A stretch of DNA of 64,000 nucleotides, from positions 43,078,654 through 43,142,653 of the forward strand of contig NC_084886.1 of the NCBI RefSeq assembly GCF_958979055.1. The letters run 5' to 3'. Within the stretch, counting starts at the first letter, position 1. The number at the start of each line of letters is the position of its first letter. Both the position numbers and the translations under genes were made by a program. The notes beneath the pieces are model-generated. The model made no database searches. It was not told the origin of the DNA and worked only from the letters and a program-made list of their open reading frames with translations. Source of the stretch: Alnus glutinosa. Taxonomy: Eukaryota > Streptophyta > Magnoliopsida > Fagales > Betulaceae. This document shows, piece by piece, positions 30,610-43,502 of the stretch.

Positions 30610-32700
30610 TCTCAAGCAAAAACTCAAAGAACTTTCTGGTTTCTCTTTTGAGTCCTGCAATCCAAGAGATTATATTGGATTAGTCTTTGAAAACTAGATG
30701 GTATTTGAGATTCAATCTGACCTCATAGAAAACAAAGAAATCATTACAATTACATAGTGTAGGCTATTTACTACTTGGACTGCAGAATATTGATAACACA
30801 ACTTCCAGAGTCCCAAAGGCACATCAGAACAGATATTGAACTAAGGATTATCAAACAGCATACAGCAATTAGGCAATGTAAGATATCAAAAAGAAATAAT
30901 GGTTCAATTGAGAGACAATGCAGTCTCGCCAACTTCCCACAAGCAAGAGTATCTACCATAACAGAATAAACAGTGCAATTGTCGATGTATTGAATAAATT
31001 CACAATCGAAATATTGAACTATGGATTATCAAAAACCTGTAGGAACCAAAACAAAGTAACGTTATATTGGAAGAACTCATTTATAAACCAAGAGACTTGA
31101 TTGAACACTGGATTTTTAATGGTAAATCATCTTTTACTGAATAAAACACATCTAGTTCTGATAATACTTGTAAAGTGCAAAGTTGCTACCACATGCTTTC
31201 ATATTGGTCTAAATAAAATTGTGGTGGTCTAAACCTCTAACAAACAAGAAAAGAGAAGGGCTCCCATAACATTATTTCTGTGGGAAAATGAGAAAGATAA
31301 CTCAAGGTTAAGAGATGGGTTGTGCCCCCTTGCCGTTTTTAAAATGTTTATCAGAATATGGGGGGAAGGGGAATAGAAACTATGCACAACACAAGTAAAT
31401 AAAACATTAATGATAACTTGGTGGAGATGCAAAAACAACCAACAAAGCCAAACCCCTTCTTTTGAGGTCGATTGAAAAGGCATGATAAAAAACAAAAAAA
31501 AATGCTGGCTACATATGGTATACTTTCTAATCTTATATAAATATGCTGCACTGGTTCCTCCAAATTAAAAGAGTTACCACATAAGATTAATTCTCAACAG
31601 CGCTTTGAGTCCTGATAACAGTCTAAGATAGTAAGATATAATATATCCAGGCTGCTGAGCATTACACAGTATCAAACTTAAAGACATTCCGCTGAAATAT
31701 ATAATAAAGATTGGTATTTCATGCATTTTGTATTTCTTCCGACTACATAGCGTCACAATCACTCAATACCATAAGAAAATGGACCAAATCAAACCCATAT
31801 ATGTAAAAATAGTTTATACAACTGTCTAAAATGAAATCAAATGAAATCGTTATTACCTTTTGATATTCATAAAACAACATACCAACTAAGTCTATAGGCA
31901 TCATAACCACATTTAATTTACAATGTCTAAACAATACAACCTCAACATTTCTAAACCTTTTCAATCGCCCTGCCGAAATCACACTTTAGCCACACCAAGC
32001 ACTACAACGCTTACTACAAACACATAAAGATGTGCACTTTTCGGTTACTGGGGAAAAGTAAATAAAAATTCGAATCTCACAACTCTGATTATTCTATTTT
32101 CCAATTTAAACACTCCAATTTTCTTTTACCATCCAAAGCAATAGTTCTCAAAAAATTTATCAGATACCAAACAAAGGGCTAGGATCTGGGTTCAATCAAC
32201 CAACACAAAACCATTAAAACCCAAACCCAGAACTCAAATTTGACCGCGTCGATCAACAGAATCGAGAAGGAACCAAACTTATCCCATGTTTGGTAACCGA
32301 GAAAACGAGGAGAAAAAAAATTAAAGAAGAGGAAAAGGAAAAAATCTAAATTTTTTTGGGTCTTTAAGTTCTTTATCCATTACTTTTACAATTTATAAAA
32401 ACAATAATCAATCAATCAACTCCAACACTGAAAGTTTCAATTTTCTTTTACCATTACCGGATTTTCCTTCTCAACAACCAAACATAGCTAGCGCAAAGAA
32501 AAAACCCAATCAAAATCCAGAAATAAAAAGTGAAGAACAATTAGATCAGAAATGAACCTGGAATCTGGAATTGGTAGAGCGTCAAAAACCACTGCAAATC
32601 GTTTTGGGGTTTTTGTATTTCACTCGAAGCGCTGTGGTGAATACTAACGTGCACCGAGTGTGACAGGAGTCGGATGGGATTTGTTGTTGGGCCGAACTTA
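30610..32700 (-). other. 5' UTR of COA3-like gene with a 1.9-kb intron
   Basis: Minus-strand acceptor TTGCAG ends at 30655, and a plausible donor (CCAG|GTTCAT) lies near 32557, downstream of a short GC-richer leader (about 32560-32690). The 5'-UTR intron (about 30655-32556) holds no gene; its many short open frames are AT-rich noise. The leader start is not determined. Confidence 0.5.
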
Positions 32701-33474
32701 AGACTACGAGTGGTTCGTTGGGGGCCCATGGGCTAATTGGGACAAGGTTAGCCTTGTATCACTGGCCCAGTTTGTATACGATGAGCAATGTTAATTAGTC
32801 TTTTTATTAGGAAGAACAAGATGTGATCACAACATCTAGAGCACAAAAATGTTTGTAATTAACAAAAAAATAACAACACCATCCATAATTATACTACCTT
32901 CTATCTCCTTCATATAAGTACTCAAATCATTTCTTTGTTCTGCATAAGAAAATTTTGTCAATTCTTTTGAGAGTGGTTAGCGATATTATAGTTTTTATAA
33001 GTTCTTACAAATTGATATGGAAATTTACGTAACACTTACTATGCCAGTCATTAAAATATGAATTACCATTTGACAGTATGTATATTTGCACTCTTCTTGA
33101 CACAACGCATTTTAAAGTCGTGATGGTCATGAACCCATCAGAACTCCGTAATTAAACGTGCTTATATGTAAGAGTAGTACTAGGAATAATATATAATGGG
33201 TTATTAATGCGTCATTTCCAGGATGCAACATCTCAACCATATATTATTATCTATCTATGCTCAAATCTTAAGCGGGACAACACTTTTAATTTAGAATAAT
33301 GCTACATATTACACATCTATCGTACCTCAATTCTATTGGGCTAATATGGTAGTATCCATCAACCTTTGAATTTTTTATTTTTATTTTTATTTTTTAATAA
33401 GGCATGATAATCATTATCACATCAACTCAGTGAGATGATGGTATAGTATGGAGAGCAATACTCTTTAATTTATA
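32701..33474. other. intergenic, no gene seen
   Basis: Contains two related noncoding phrases, GTAGTATCCATCAACCTTTG (about 33351) and CAGTGTCCATCAATCTTTG (about 33728), likely fragments of one dispersed repeat family. Confidence 0.35.
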
Positions 33475-33650
33475 AAGTCAATGATGATACTCTTGATCAT
33501 TTTCACATGCATTTCACACAGTCAGCTGATGTGATGTATTTTAAGTGACTTCCCATGTCAACCACTACTAAAAAAAATAAAAAATAACTTAAAACACGTC
33601 ATTTCAGCGAGTGTGAAAGAGGTATGAAGAGTAGAATTACTCTTATAAAT
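33475..33650. mobile_element. MITE-like element (TTTCACAC.. / ..GTGTGAAA ends)
   Basis: Inverted wording at both sides: CATTTCACACAGTCAGCTGATG and the complement form CATTTCAGCGAGTGTGAAAG, around a core GTATTTTAAGTGACTTCCCA ... TAACTTAAAACACGTC. A related copy, GTGTTTTAAGTGACTTTTCA with its complement, lies at about 41308-41445. Limits approximate, no target-site duplication defined. Confidence 0.45.
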
Positions 33651-33925
33651 TACAAGATAATGGATTATTAATTAGATGATGACAAATTTTATATACTACA
33701 CCTACATTTCACTAGGTTGATACGACAGTGTCCATCAATCTTTGAATTTTATTTTTTATTTTTTAACAATAATGGCTCATGATGATACTACCACATTGAT
33801 ATATATATATATATATAGCTACTATATATCTTAATATATATATATAACGAGCGAGCTAGGAATTATACTTCATGCATGATAATATTTATTTAAAACAAAA
33901 AACACAGACAATTAATCAATATTAA

Positions 33926-36802
33926 TTAGAGTTTTGCGTGAACAATAGTAGTACTACTACTACCGGGTGTGCCACCCCATAGAAAAAATTGAGCAGTTGG
34001 CAGGAGCTCCGGTGGAAGCAAGAGCAGCCTCGCCCCAACATCGGCCGCGTCGTCCGGAGTATGGTTGCCCCTACCACGAGTCATAGCCGTCTGAGTGAAG
34101 CCAGGACAGAAGCTATTCACACTAATATCACACCCTTTGTACCGCTTTGCCAAAACCCTTGTGTATGCATTCAGTGCAAGCTTGGACACTGCATAGTCTG
34201 TCCATAACTCCGGCCACCCTTCCCTCTCCCACGTTCCATTCCTTACATTTTCAAGAAACAAACCCACCACACCCTCAATATGCTCCTCCGACAAATTTTC
34301 TCTCTCTAGTATCTTTTTTATGTTAGGGTTTTTCAGCTTCTGCATGCATTCGATCAAGAATATCAATCATATATAGGTATAGTACGTTAGTTACAAGTAT
34401 ATTAATGCTAAAACTATATATATACATATTAGGAGATGATATGAGCAAGAAAAAGAGTGTTGTCAGCTAGGATTGTATTGCAACCTTTACGACAAGTTTC
34501 TTACAAACTAACCTAACAATTCATGTAACACTTACCTTATCAGCCACTACAATGTGAGTCGGTCAATATGATACTTACTACGTATACAAATTAACGTGGC
34601 AATACACGTGAAGTGTGCCACTAAATTGTAAATTGCCATGTGACACTTTTTCCCATAAAATATAGGCAATATTAATAAGTACAAAAAGACTCTAATCATT
34701 AATTAATAACACATGTATGTACATAAGAGAAATCGGATCCTAAATGAACGGGAGATGAGCTAGCCGGTTCTTAAAAAGGAAGGGAAAAATTGTCTATAAA
34801 AAAATTGACAATTTTACCCCTCTTTTTTAAAGGACCGGCTCCTCTCCAGTTCAAATTCGGTTCCACGTAAGAATGGGTGTAGATTTGAAAGCATTATCTG
34901 TCACTTACGTTTAGTGAGCCAAGTCTAGAGCTAATATTAAGAATCCGGCTTGTAGAAGGCGAGCGACGAAACATGGGCAGGAGAGCCTCAGTGAGTAATT
35001 TGGCTCCATAAAAATTGGTTCTGATCACCGTCTCTGCATGCTCCACTGAATTCTCATTGATCTCATTGAATGTCACACCGGCATTGTTCACCTAAAAATA
35101 TATTTGGACGATAAATTTCTCACCAAATTAACTGACACTACTTGAAGAAAATCACGAAACATAAATATAGACGATTTCAAGGTAAAAAAAGAAGAAGCAA
35201 CGATTAGTCAAACGTTTGAGGATAGCGTCTCGCTAACCGATAGTCTTTTCTAAAATTCAAACCATACGTACACAAAGGCCTTTTCTTTTTGTAATGAGAG
35301 TAATGCTAAACGCACTTTATTTTCACATTTTTTTTTAGATGATTTTTTTAAAAATCGTTTTAAATTTAATGATAGTTTTAAAAACTCTTTAAAACTACTT
35401 AAAAATGGGTATAAAAAAATGTGAGTGTGGACAAGCAAGAGTTGTAACTTATGATTAGATAAAATGAGAAATAGGATATGTGATAGATATATAGTGATCT
35501 ATCTTGATAGGCTCTATATTTTTATATTGTTTACTTATTGGAATGAAAATCAACAAAATTTCACATCAATTGTACGAGCGCCAATCAGTATGAAGTGACA
35601 ACTAAAACATATGCATGTTCTATGTAATACGTACATGTTTTATGTAACATCATGTCTAGTCCTCTACTGCATTATATTCTGTATGCAGATTTATTTTTTC
35701 ACCTTTTTAATCGGTTAGTCAGTGTAAAAAAATTTCATTTTTTAAGGTTTAATTAACTCATACAAAATATTAATAAATATTTAATTAATATATTTTCACT
35801 CAATCATATTAACATATAAAATCATTGCGTAAAGCTAGTTATTAACTTATAAGAGCGTTTATATTGAATTCTCTACTTCAAGCTTTTCTTTAAAATTTTA
35901 ATAAAACTTACAAAATACACTAATATTTAACAAACTCTTATAGTCAATATCGTTAAATTTAACTCTTGTTAATAATGTTTTCTAAATGTAAAGAGTCCAA
36001 AAGGGGAAGTTAATTTTTTTTTTTTTTTTTTTAATTTTCTTTCTCATTAATTAGTACTTTTTCTTCTTTCCTCTCAATTAAAACAGATTATTAATGCAAA
36101 TAGTCCAAAATTTTGTTTCAGCAATAAAATATAAAATTTAATTAAAGCAAATAAATATTTAAAGAGTTTAATATCTAATCATTTTGAAAAGTGGCTAATC
36201 AAATTAATTAAAGTAAAATTTTGAAGATAAATTTTTTTAAAATAAAAAAGGAAAATTAAAGAGTTCAACATAAATGCTCTCTTGCTTTAAATTTTAGACT
36301 TTTACCGATAGAAAAGAGTGAAATTAATTACAATATATGGCAGAAGATCATTAATGCTAGTTGTTCAAATTAATGAAAGAGTGGTACTGTTCAGTATAAT
36401 ACAATTAATACGGAAACTGATCTTCTTCGGTTCATTTGAACCGGAGAACGAGTATTTAGTTCTTATAAAAGTAAGAGTATAATTGTTTAATTTTTTTCAC
36501 ATTTTATTGAATAATTATGCCCTTACTTTTACAAGAACCGGATACTCGGATCCAAATATAATTAATACTTTGTAAGAGACCTCACACCTCTCTCTCTCTC
36601 TCTCAAAATTTTCAAAATCGAGGTAAATAAATAAAAATAAGATAACAGTATGCATGTGACATCTCTCATGTTATTTCATATATACGTAAATTAATAAAGA
36701 TAATAATAACAATCTGTTGAAATATACTTTTAGTCAACTGGATAATAAAAAAATTCTTTAATAACCGCAGGAAATTAAATCATCAGTAAATGCATTACAA
36801 AG

Positions 36803-36869
<67 letters not shown>

Positions 36870-38003
36870 CACGCCTAAAGTATGATAATAATTTATATAT
36901 ATATATATATATATATAAACACGCCTAAAGTATGATAATAATTTAATTATTAACACCAGCTCATGTCTCTTGCATTAATATCTTTCATCAACCATATTTA
37001 ATTGGGAAATAAAATTTCCACTGCAACAACAACTGATATATTCCTCCCTTGTAACTTTTTTCTTATTTAATTAAAAAAGAAAAAAAAAAAAAAGAAAAAA
37101 AAAAGACACTGATATATATTATAATGTAGGCCTGCGAGAGTGGTCCGGCTTCTCGCTGGACGTACACATGCAAGGCCGTATGAAACGGATCGATCAATAA
37201 TCCAATAATCACTGAAACTATTCATAAGTACCAACAGACGCAATCACCATTAATTAATTACTAATTTTAAGAAAATCATTTTCAATATTCTTTCCCAACC
37301 ATGCGATTTTTGGGACCAAGATTCCCTGCAGTTTCTTGAATTAAGAAATTTAAGACGTTTTAAATATCGAGACGTTGGAAAAATGTCATGTATTAAAAAA
37401 GTAGCATATTATCGAGACAATCATTAAATTTTTTTTTTACTTTTGTAAAAACAGTTCTTCTTCATAAAATATATAAAAAGTAAGAAGTTAATAAAAATAT
37501 AATTAATAATTCTCAACGATATAATGTCACATTTAAAGTATTTTGATGCTTAGAAACGTAATTTGAGGAGGAATCTATCCTTTCATTAATTTCTTCAGCT
37601 AGAATATCGATCTCGTGCACATGCAATTAATTATAATATATATAATAGGTGCTAGCTAGGTAGGGTAGCTACTTACGAGGATATCCAAGGATCCAAATTT
37701 GATCTGGAACAATGATACGAAGGTGTTGATTGAAGCAGGGTCGGAGACATCAAGGCGAAAGAAGTGTACGTGAAATCCTTGGGTTCGCAGTGCCTGAGCT
37801 GCCGTGCTCCCTCTCTCTACGTCTCTAGCAGTTAAGATTACAGTCAGTCCCACTTCTGCCAACCGCTTCACCAGCGCAAACCCAATTCCCTTGTTCGCTC
37901 CGGTCACTACAGCCACCGTCTCCTCCGACCACCACCTTGATCACCATCATCAAATTAACAATACGTTAATTAATTACAAATTAATTACCATGCATGTAAT
38001 TAA

Positions 38004-38046
<43 letters not shown>

Positions 38047-38126
38047 TTAGTGTTTCATAATTACCTGGTTGAGGGGAGGGAATTCGGAGACGGAAAAGGG
38101 GCCTCCGGTTCTTTAGAGGAGTTCAT
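33926..38126 (-). CDS. short-chain dehydrogenase/reductase (neomenthol dehydrogenase / salutaridine reductase-like)
   Basis: NADPH-dependent carbonyl reductase of the classical-like plant SDR group. Four exons, 38126-38065, 37935-37677, 35091-34909 and 34339-33926, give 305 residues with every junction in frame; the predicted start MNSSKEPEAP leads to the conserved RWWSEETVAVVTGANKGIG. Motifs: cofactor TGANKGIG, NNAG after the 2-3 junction, catalytic Ser in LNISSRLGSL, and YAVSK (Tyr-x-x-x-Lys) in exon 4, with CPGFTQTAMT following. The long linker between the Ser and Tyr motifs (KLKNPNIKKILERENLSEEHIEGVV) is typical of this group. Intron 2 is 2.6 kb, rich in TA microsatellites. Substrate cannot be read from sequence; relatives reduce monoterpenoid, alkaloid or aliphatic carbonyls. 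Confidence 0.9.
36806..36945. repeat. (TA)n microsatellite with duplicated flank
   Basis: (TA)n at about 36806-36868 and 36894-36917. The flank ACACGCCTAAAGTATGATAA follows each TA run, so a unit of about 50 bp including the TA tract is duplicated. Inside SDR intron 2. Confidence 0.75.
38006..38038. repeat. (GA)n microsatellite in SDR intron 1
   Basis: Pure GA dinucleotide run within the 129-bp intron between SDR exons 1 and 2; length variation here could affect spacing to the splice acceptor. Confidence 0.8.
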
Positions 38127-38380
38127 TGCTTGGAAGCTAGACAAAATGGTGCAGTTAATTTGTTGTATACTTGTATGGAAGGGAGGGATTTGCTCTGTAT
38201 GCTTTATATATATACAAAAGATATATATATATATATATATATATATAGAAAAGATACAAGTGCGACGGTGGCAATAAATATTATAGAGGCCAGGATGAGG
38301 AACGTGTGGGGTTGGGCTTGTTTTGAAACAATCAGAGGGCCCTGATATTGACTTGTAAGAACAGAAGGTAGCCCTACCTC

Positions 38381-38492
38381 GCGTGGAATTTTGTTTATAT
38401 TCACTTGCATGCGTCCTATTCCGAACATTTCGTGTAGCGTGGAATTTTGTTTATATTCACTTGCATGCGTCCTATTCCGAACATTTCGTGTA
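38381..38492. repeat. perfect 56-bp tandem duplication upstream of the SDR gene
   Basis: Two copies, 38381-38436 and 38437-38492, identical by direct reading, starting GCGTGGAATT and ending TTTCGTGTA. They lie about 255-365 bases upstream of the SDR start codon, in its presumed promoter. Confidence 0.9.
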
Positions 38493-38499
38493 TGTTAAG

Positions 38500-38737
38500 T
38501 AATTTTTTACGCGATTTGCGAATTCGATATATACACGATACAAAATTAGAATGTTTTGGTTTATGCTAAACGGGTTCGGGTCATAAATGAGTTGATCCGT
38601 CAACACGTTTATAACATGATTAGCTAAACGGGTTAACCCGTATAAACCGTTTACCCAATCGTATCGGGTTCGGGTTGACGGGTCTGCCTTGTTGACCTGA
38701 GCCTGACACGATAACCCATTTTGACAACCCTAATTTA
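38500..38737. repeat. dispersed repeat with ACCCGTTT/AAACGGGT motifs, part 1
   Basis: Rich in AAACGGGTT, GGGTTCGGGT and TTGACAACCC wording, characteristic of a very common noncoding plant repeat. A related block lies at 39218-39390 (GGTCAACCCGTTTATACCC, then GTCAACCCTAG). An AT-rich MITE (38738-39008) lies between the two. Confidence 0.45.
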
Positions 38738-39008
38738 GTGTTCGTTTAGGTTTACGATTTCAAAAAGTGTGATTTTAAAATAACGATTTTAAAATGTAAA
38801 CGTAGTTAACCGTTTGACAAAATCATAAATTAGCCTTTAAAATTCCATGATTTCAAAAAAGCACATCCTTACCCGAGATTTGAAAAAACAGAAATCTACT
38901 TTTTAAAATTGCAATTTTTTAAAAACCCAATTACCAAACGATTCATTTTCTGCAATTTGATTTAAAATCACACTTTTTATCTACGAAATCTTAATCTCGA
39001 ACACACCC
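38738..39008. mobile_element. AT-rich MITE, family member 2
   Basis: Same family as 10526-10820. The left end GTGTTCGTTTAGGTTTACGA and the right end (reverse complement beginning GTGTTCGAGATTAAGAT) are imperfect inverted repeats, and both continue into AAAAAGTGTGATTTTA, so the terminal inverted repeats reach about 50 bp. Confidence 0.7.
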
Positions 39009-39217
39009 ATTGTCATTATTATTATCCTTAATATTAAGTGTTCTTCCAATATATTATTATTATTATTAGGATTAAATATTTTAAAGATACCTGTTGTTTA
39101 ATGAGAAATCAAACCAACCATTCGGTTTTAAAAAGTATGACAGATAAAAAAACATAATTTATTGTTTAGTTTTTTTGTCTAATAACTTTAACGGCATGTT
39201 ATGTCAAACTAATTATC

Positions 39218-39390
39218 AACGTGTTGCGAGTTGAGACATGAAATCCGAACTCAACACATTTAAACGTGTCATAAACGGGTCAACCCGTTTATACCCAAAC
39301 CCGTTTAACTTAAAGTCAAACTCTATAACTTTGTGTGATGTTTGTATCGAATTCGCGAGTCGTGTCAAAAATTGTCAACCCTAGTCACAT
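39218..39390. repeat. dispersed repeat with ACCCGTTT/AAACGGGT motifs, part 2
   Basis: See 38500-38737. Opposite-reading wording (AACACATTTAAACGTGTCAT, then GGGTCAACCCGTTTATACC) suggests that the two blocks may be the ends of one larger inverted-repeat element. Confidence 0.4.
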
Positions 39391-39921
39391 GTCCTATATC
39401 CCACATTAATATTATTTAAAGCAAAATAAAAATAAAAAGAGTTAAATAATACCTTTGAGTCCTTGACCCCCTTATGGTAAAGCAACTTACAAAAGGCTAA
39501 TTCGGTTTCAAAATGTATCGTAGATGGTACCTGTCTTGATCCTAAATATTGAGATGGCACTTATGTTCACCTTTTGTCCATGAATTTAACAGAAATACAC
39601 ATCAAACCAATCAGAAACATGCCACGTGGCCTATATGCCTCATTACAAATTATTTAAAAAAAAAAATTTGGGCATTACATGGGCTAAAAAGCATTTACGT
39701 TGAGTTAATCAACGGTTATTTTGGCTATAGCCCTATAGGAAATTTGGGTGAAAAACTATTCACATTTGACTAGTTATTTTAGCAAAAAAAAAAATTGAGT
39801 TGCTACATTGCTCACCACATTTGGGGAGCATAAGATGTGATTTTAAATGGAGAGTGAAAAAAAAGGTGTTTTGAAAGAATGAATAGCTAAAATAGAAAAA
39901 AAAATAAAAAATGATTTTTTA

Positions 39922-39995
<74 letters not shown>

Positions 39996-40419
39996 CAATG
40001 GAATGTGAATTCTAACGTATGAATTAGGGTTGAATATTCCATTATGACATTGACAGCATAGTTTATTATTGTGCTTGTTTAAAACACGGTAAGAGGTAAT
40101 TAATTAAGAGTTTGACAAGAAAAGTATGCATGCATTATTCACAACATTTTACTAGTAATTACTATTGGATCATTTAATTAACCCTCCTCAAATTCAAAAT
40201 ACAATGAAGAATGTTAATCCAAATTTGCATTTTACTTTTGAGTGTGGACATAGAAAAGTTTCAATTCATATCGAGACGGAACCAAAAACTCTTACGGGCA
40301 AGGCCGGAGGCCAAAAAAATTTCTTGGTAGAAACAAATAAGCTAAATTTTTATTTTTTACTTTATAATTTTTGTTTAGGAAAAAAAAAATTGTGATATAC
40401 AAGACACTAATTGATTGGC

Positions 40420-40450
<31 letters not shown>

Positions 40451-42109
40451 GTGAATAGCGTCCTTTAAAAAATTGTCTTAAAATGTCGATTTTTTTATTT
40501 TTATTTTATTTTTTGGTAGTGAAACCGAATAAAAATTCAAACAGTTGAGTTCACAAACACGATTAGTTTCCCTACACATGCTTTGTTTGTTGGAAAATTA
40601 TTTAAAATATTTAATAAATTCTAACATGCTTATTGCCTATGGAGTCCCAAGCGACACTTGAGGGAGCAAAAGTGTTCCTATCTTTATCTCCTGTCTGCCT
40701 TTTAATCACCAAAGACTCAAACAAGATGCTTTCTCATTGACATTCCTTCGAGTCTTTTTTCTTTTTATTAATTTTTTATTTTATTTTTTTTATAATTTTT
40801 GAGCCATATAAAAATAAAAAGAATGGAGTTTGTTGGTATTGGAACGTAAACAAATAGTGCTTATGCTTGCATGCTTGGAATCCACAAGAGCAAAGTGGTT
40901 TTGTCATGCTTAAAAAGCTGAGAATATATAAACACACACAAAAACTAACCATCTGCTTTAAGTAATGATTACAAACCAGTCATGATAAAGTCTGAACAAT
41001 ATTTTCTTAATTACTCTTGGTTTAATGGTTCCCATCCCTTCTTTATCAGTTTAGGTTGGGGACCTCCACCCTTTTGAAGGCCTATGGCTATATATACATC
41101 AATTTTATTTGTTCAAAAGCTAACATTAGGCATGTGATTATAGACTTTAGTTTGTTAAGTATGATTATCAAATCCTACATGTGAGTGCAGCTCCTAGTCT
41201 ACAACAACTGAGAACCATATGAATGAGATTATAATTTATGTGGTTTAAGCTCCACTTCCACTTCCCTTTTCCTTTCGCCTTTCGTTTTGTTTTTATCATA
41301 ATGAATAAAACTGCTCTTCACACTCATTTATTACTCATTTCACATCGGACGACGTAACGTGTTTTAAGTGACTTTTCATGTCAGCCACTTCAAAAAAAAC
41401 AAAAGAAAAGCCACTTAAAATAAGCCACGTCAGATAATTAAACTGTGATTAGGTCAAATTAATTGATTTTAGTTTGTAGGAAGAGAATAATAAGACCAGC
41501 AAATTGATTGATGCTTTTTAGATGAGGGCCAAACCATTTCTATATATGCATTTGATTAGTATTTTAATTCTCTCTCTCTCTTAATAAGGAGAAATTATGA
41601 AAACAAAGTTTTAACCTTTTGGAAAGAGACCATTAAGCATAGGAATTAGGAAACCAAGGGGAATCCACCAAGTTCAAAACTCCATGTGAAAAGGAATCGT
41701 TTTTGCTGGGAAAAAGAAGTGTACTTTTTCAATTCACACCACCACCCATGGTCTTCCTTTCACTATAACATCGGGAACACCTTTGGAAAGAATTCTAGTT
41801 TAATTTCCATCTAGAAAGAAACGTGAAATTGCTTTTACATTTTAATAAATAAATAAATAAATAAAAACTTGGGAAACGAAAGATACCCTTAAACACCATG
41901 GGAACGTGAAGAGTGAAAATCAGCTCAACTACTTGCACCCTTAAACACCACCATTTACTGGAGAAAGAAAGAAAAAACGAAAAAAGACAAAGACAACTTG
42001 CATGTTTTTCGTACCATGTTGGAGCCATGTTGTAAAGACCCAGATCCTAGCACGGTACACACGAATGCAAAAATACATTGAAACAATACTATTCTTAACA
42101 GCGCTTCAT
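39391..42109. other. intergenic, no gene seen
   Basis: AT-rich, with a (TA)n run at about 39924-39991, poly-T near 40422-40450, and a MITE-like block at 41308-41445 related to 33475-33650. The last few hundred bases should include the 3' UTR of the cysteine synthase gene. Confidence 0.4.
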
Positions 42110-43404
42110 TCATGGCTCGGGTTGCATTTTCTCGCATTCTTCCCGGATTGACTGGAAAAGAACAGAGGATAGATATCGCTCGCCGAAGCTGGGAAACACA
42201 ATCTACAAGCATTTTGAATTCTCAAATGAGTCCATAGCTAAGGTCAAAAAAACTAAAGTTATTTATAATAGCTCACTACATATATATATTTTAACAGCAT
42301 ATTCCACAACATATATAGCTTCAAGTCACAAGTGCCAGAAAGAGAACAAAGAATCTAACATAGTTGTCCAAACTACAAATTCCACACTTCATGATTTGTT
42401 ATTGAGGATTTAAGCGTTTGTTTGACAATGCTTTTTAGAATATGTTTTTTGCTTTTTGGTTGTGATGTGATATAAAAGTAAAAGTAGTTTTTGAGATCCT
42501 AAAAGGTGTTGCCAAACGAGCCCATAGGGCTCACAACAAACAGTTCAAGAGGTGGTGATGATGGGAACCACAGTTTCTGGAACCAACTAAAATGCTTTAA
42601 TTAAGGGGTCCACAGTCTTAAAATACTTCTCCTTCATTGGAGACCAAGTCTATAGGAAATTTATGTGTTGGATGGCTGGACTGCCGAACTTCAGTCTGCC
42701 AATCAGAACGTTAAGTACTTTATTGGTTTGAGCAGTACCATAAAAGCAAGGTCAAATCCAAAGACCAGAATGGATTCATATATGACTGCTCTAGTTTTGG
42801 CCCAACACAACCAAAAGCAGACCATTAATATGCATTGAAGTAATAATGAAGATAATGATAAAATAAATAGGGCAACTATCAGTGAAGTACACCACCAATT
42901 GGTTTACCTTTAATCAAATAGCTTATTGCAAAGCCCACCTCTCCCCACAAATTCAGAAAAAAAAAAAAAAAAAAATCACTGTAATATTAAGATTGTCTTA
43001 GTATGCCTTGTTACTTATTACCTGCCAATTTATTGATTCTACCAAACCCTTTAACCATTGAAGTTGGTTTTAATTCTCAGATTGATGCTATAATTCTCCA
43101 CAGAAGGCACCTCTCTTCTTTCTAGTGCTGCAGCTCACTCAAGATGGATTGAATTTCTCACCAGTTTTTTCATTGTTAGGATGAAAAAAGGGACATACCG
43201 CAATGAGCTTCCCCGCATTCTCAGGTCTCTTCCCAACCTTCAGTGCGGCAGCAGCTGCCGCTCCAGAGGAGATGCCCACCTGATTAGTAAGGAAACCATG
43301 TGAGAAAAGAAGAATAATATAGCATACACATACATGCATAAATACTCCACACCCACACACATATATTCATATAAATGTATGTAACGTATGTACACAAGTG
43401 TATC

Positions 43405-43502
<98 letters not shown>

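Noticed and set aside
30610-30660. N-terminal 17-codon extension of the COA3-like frame
   Set aside because: A splice acceptor lies inside it and the family begins at MAGLSGY or similar; the extension is leader sequence.
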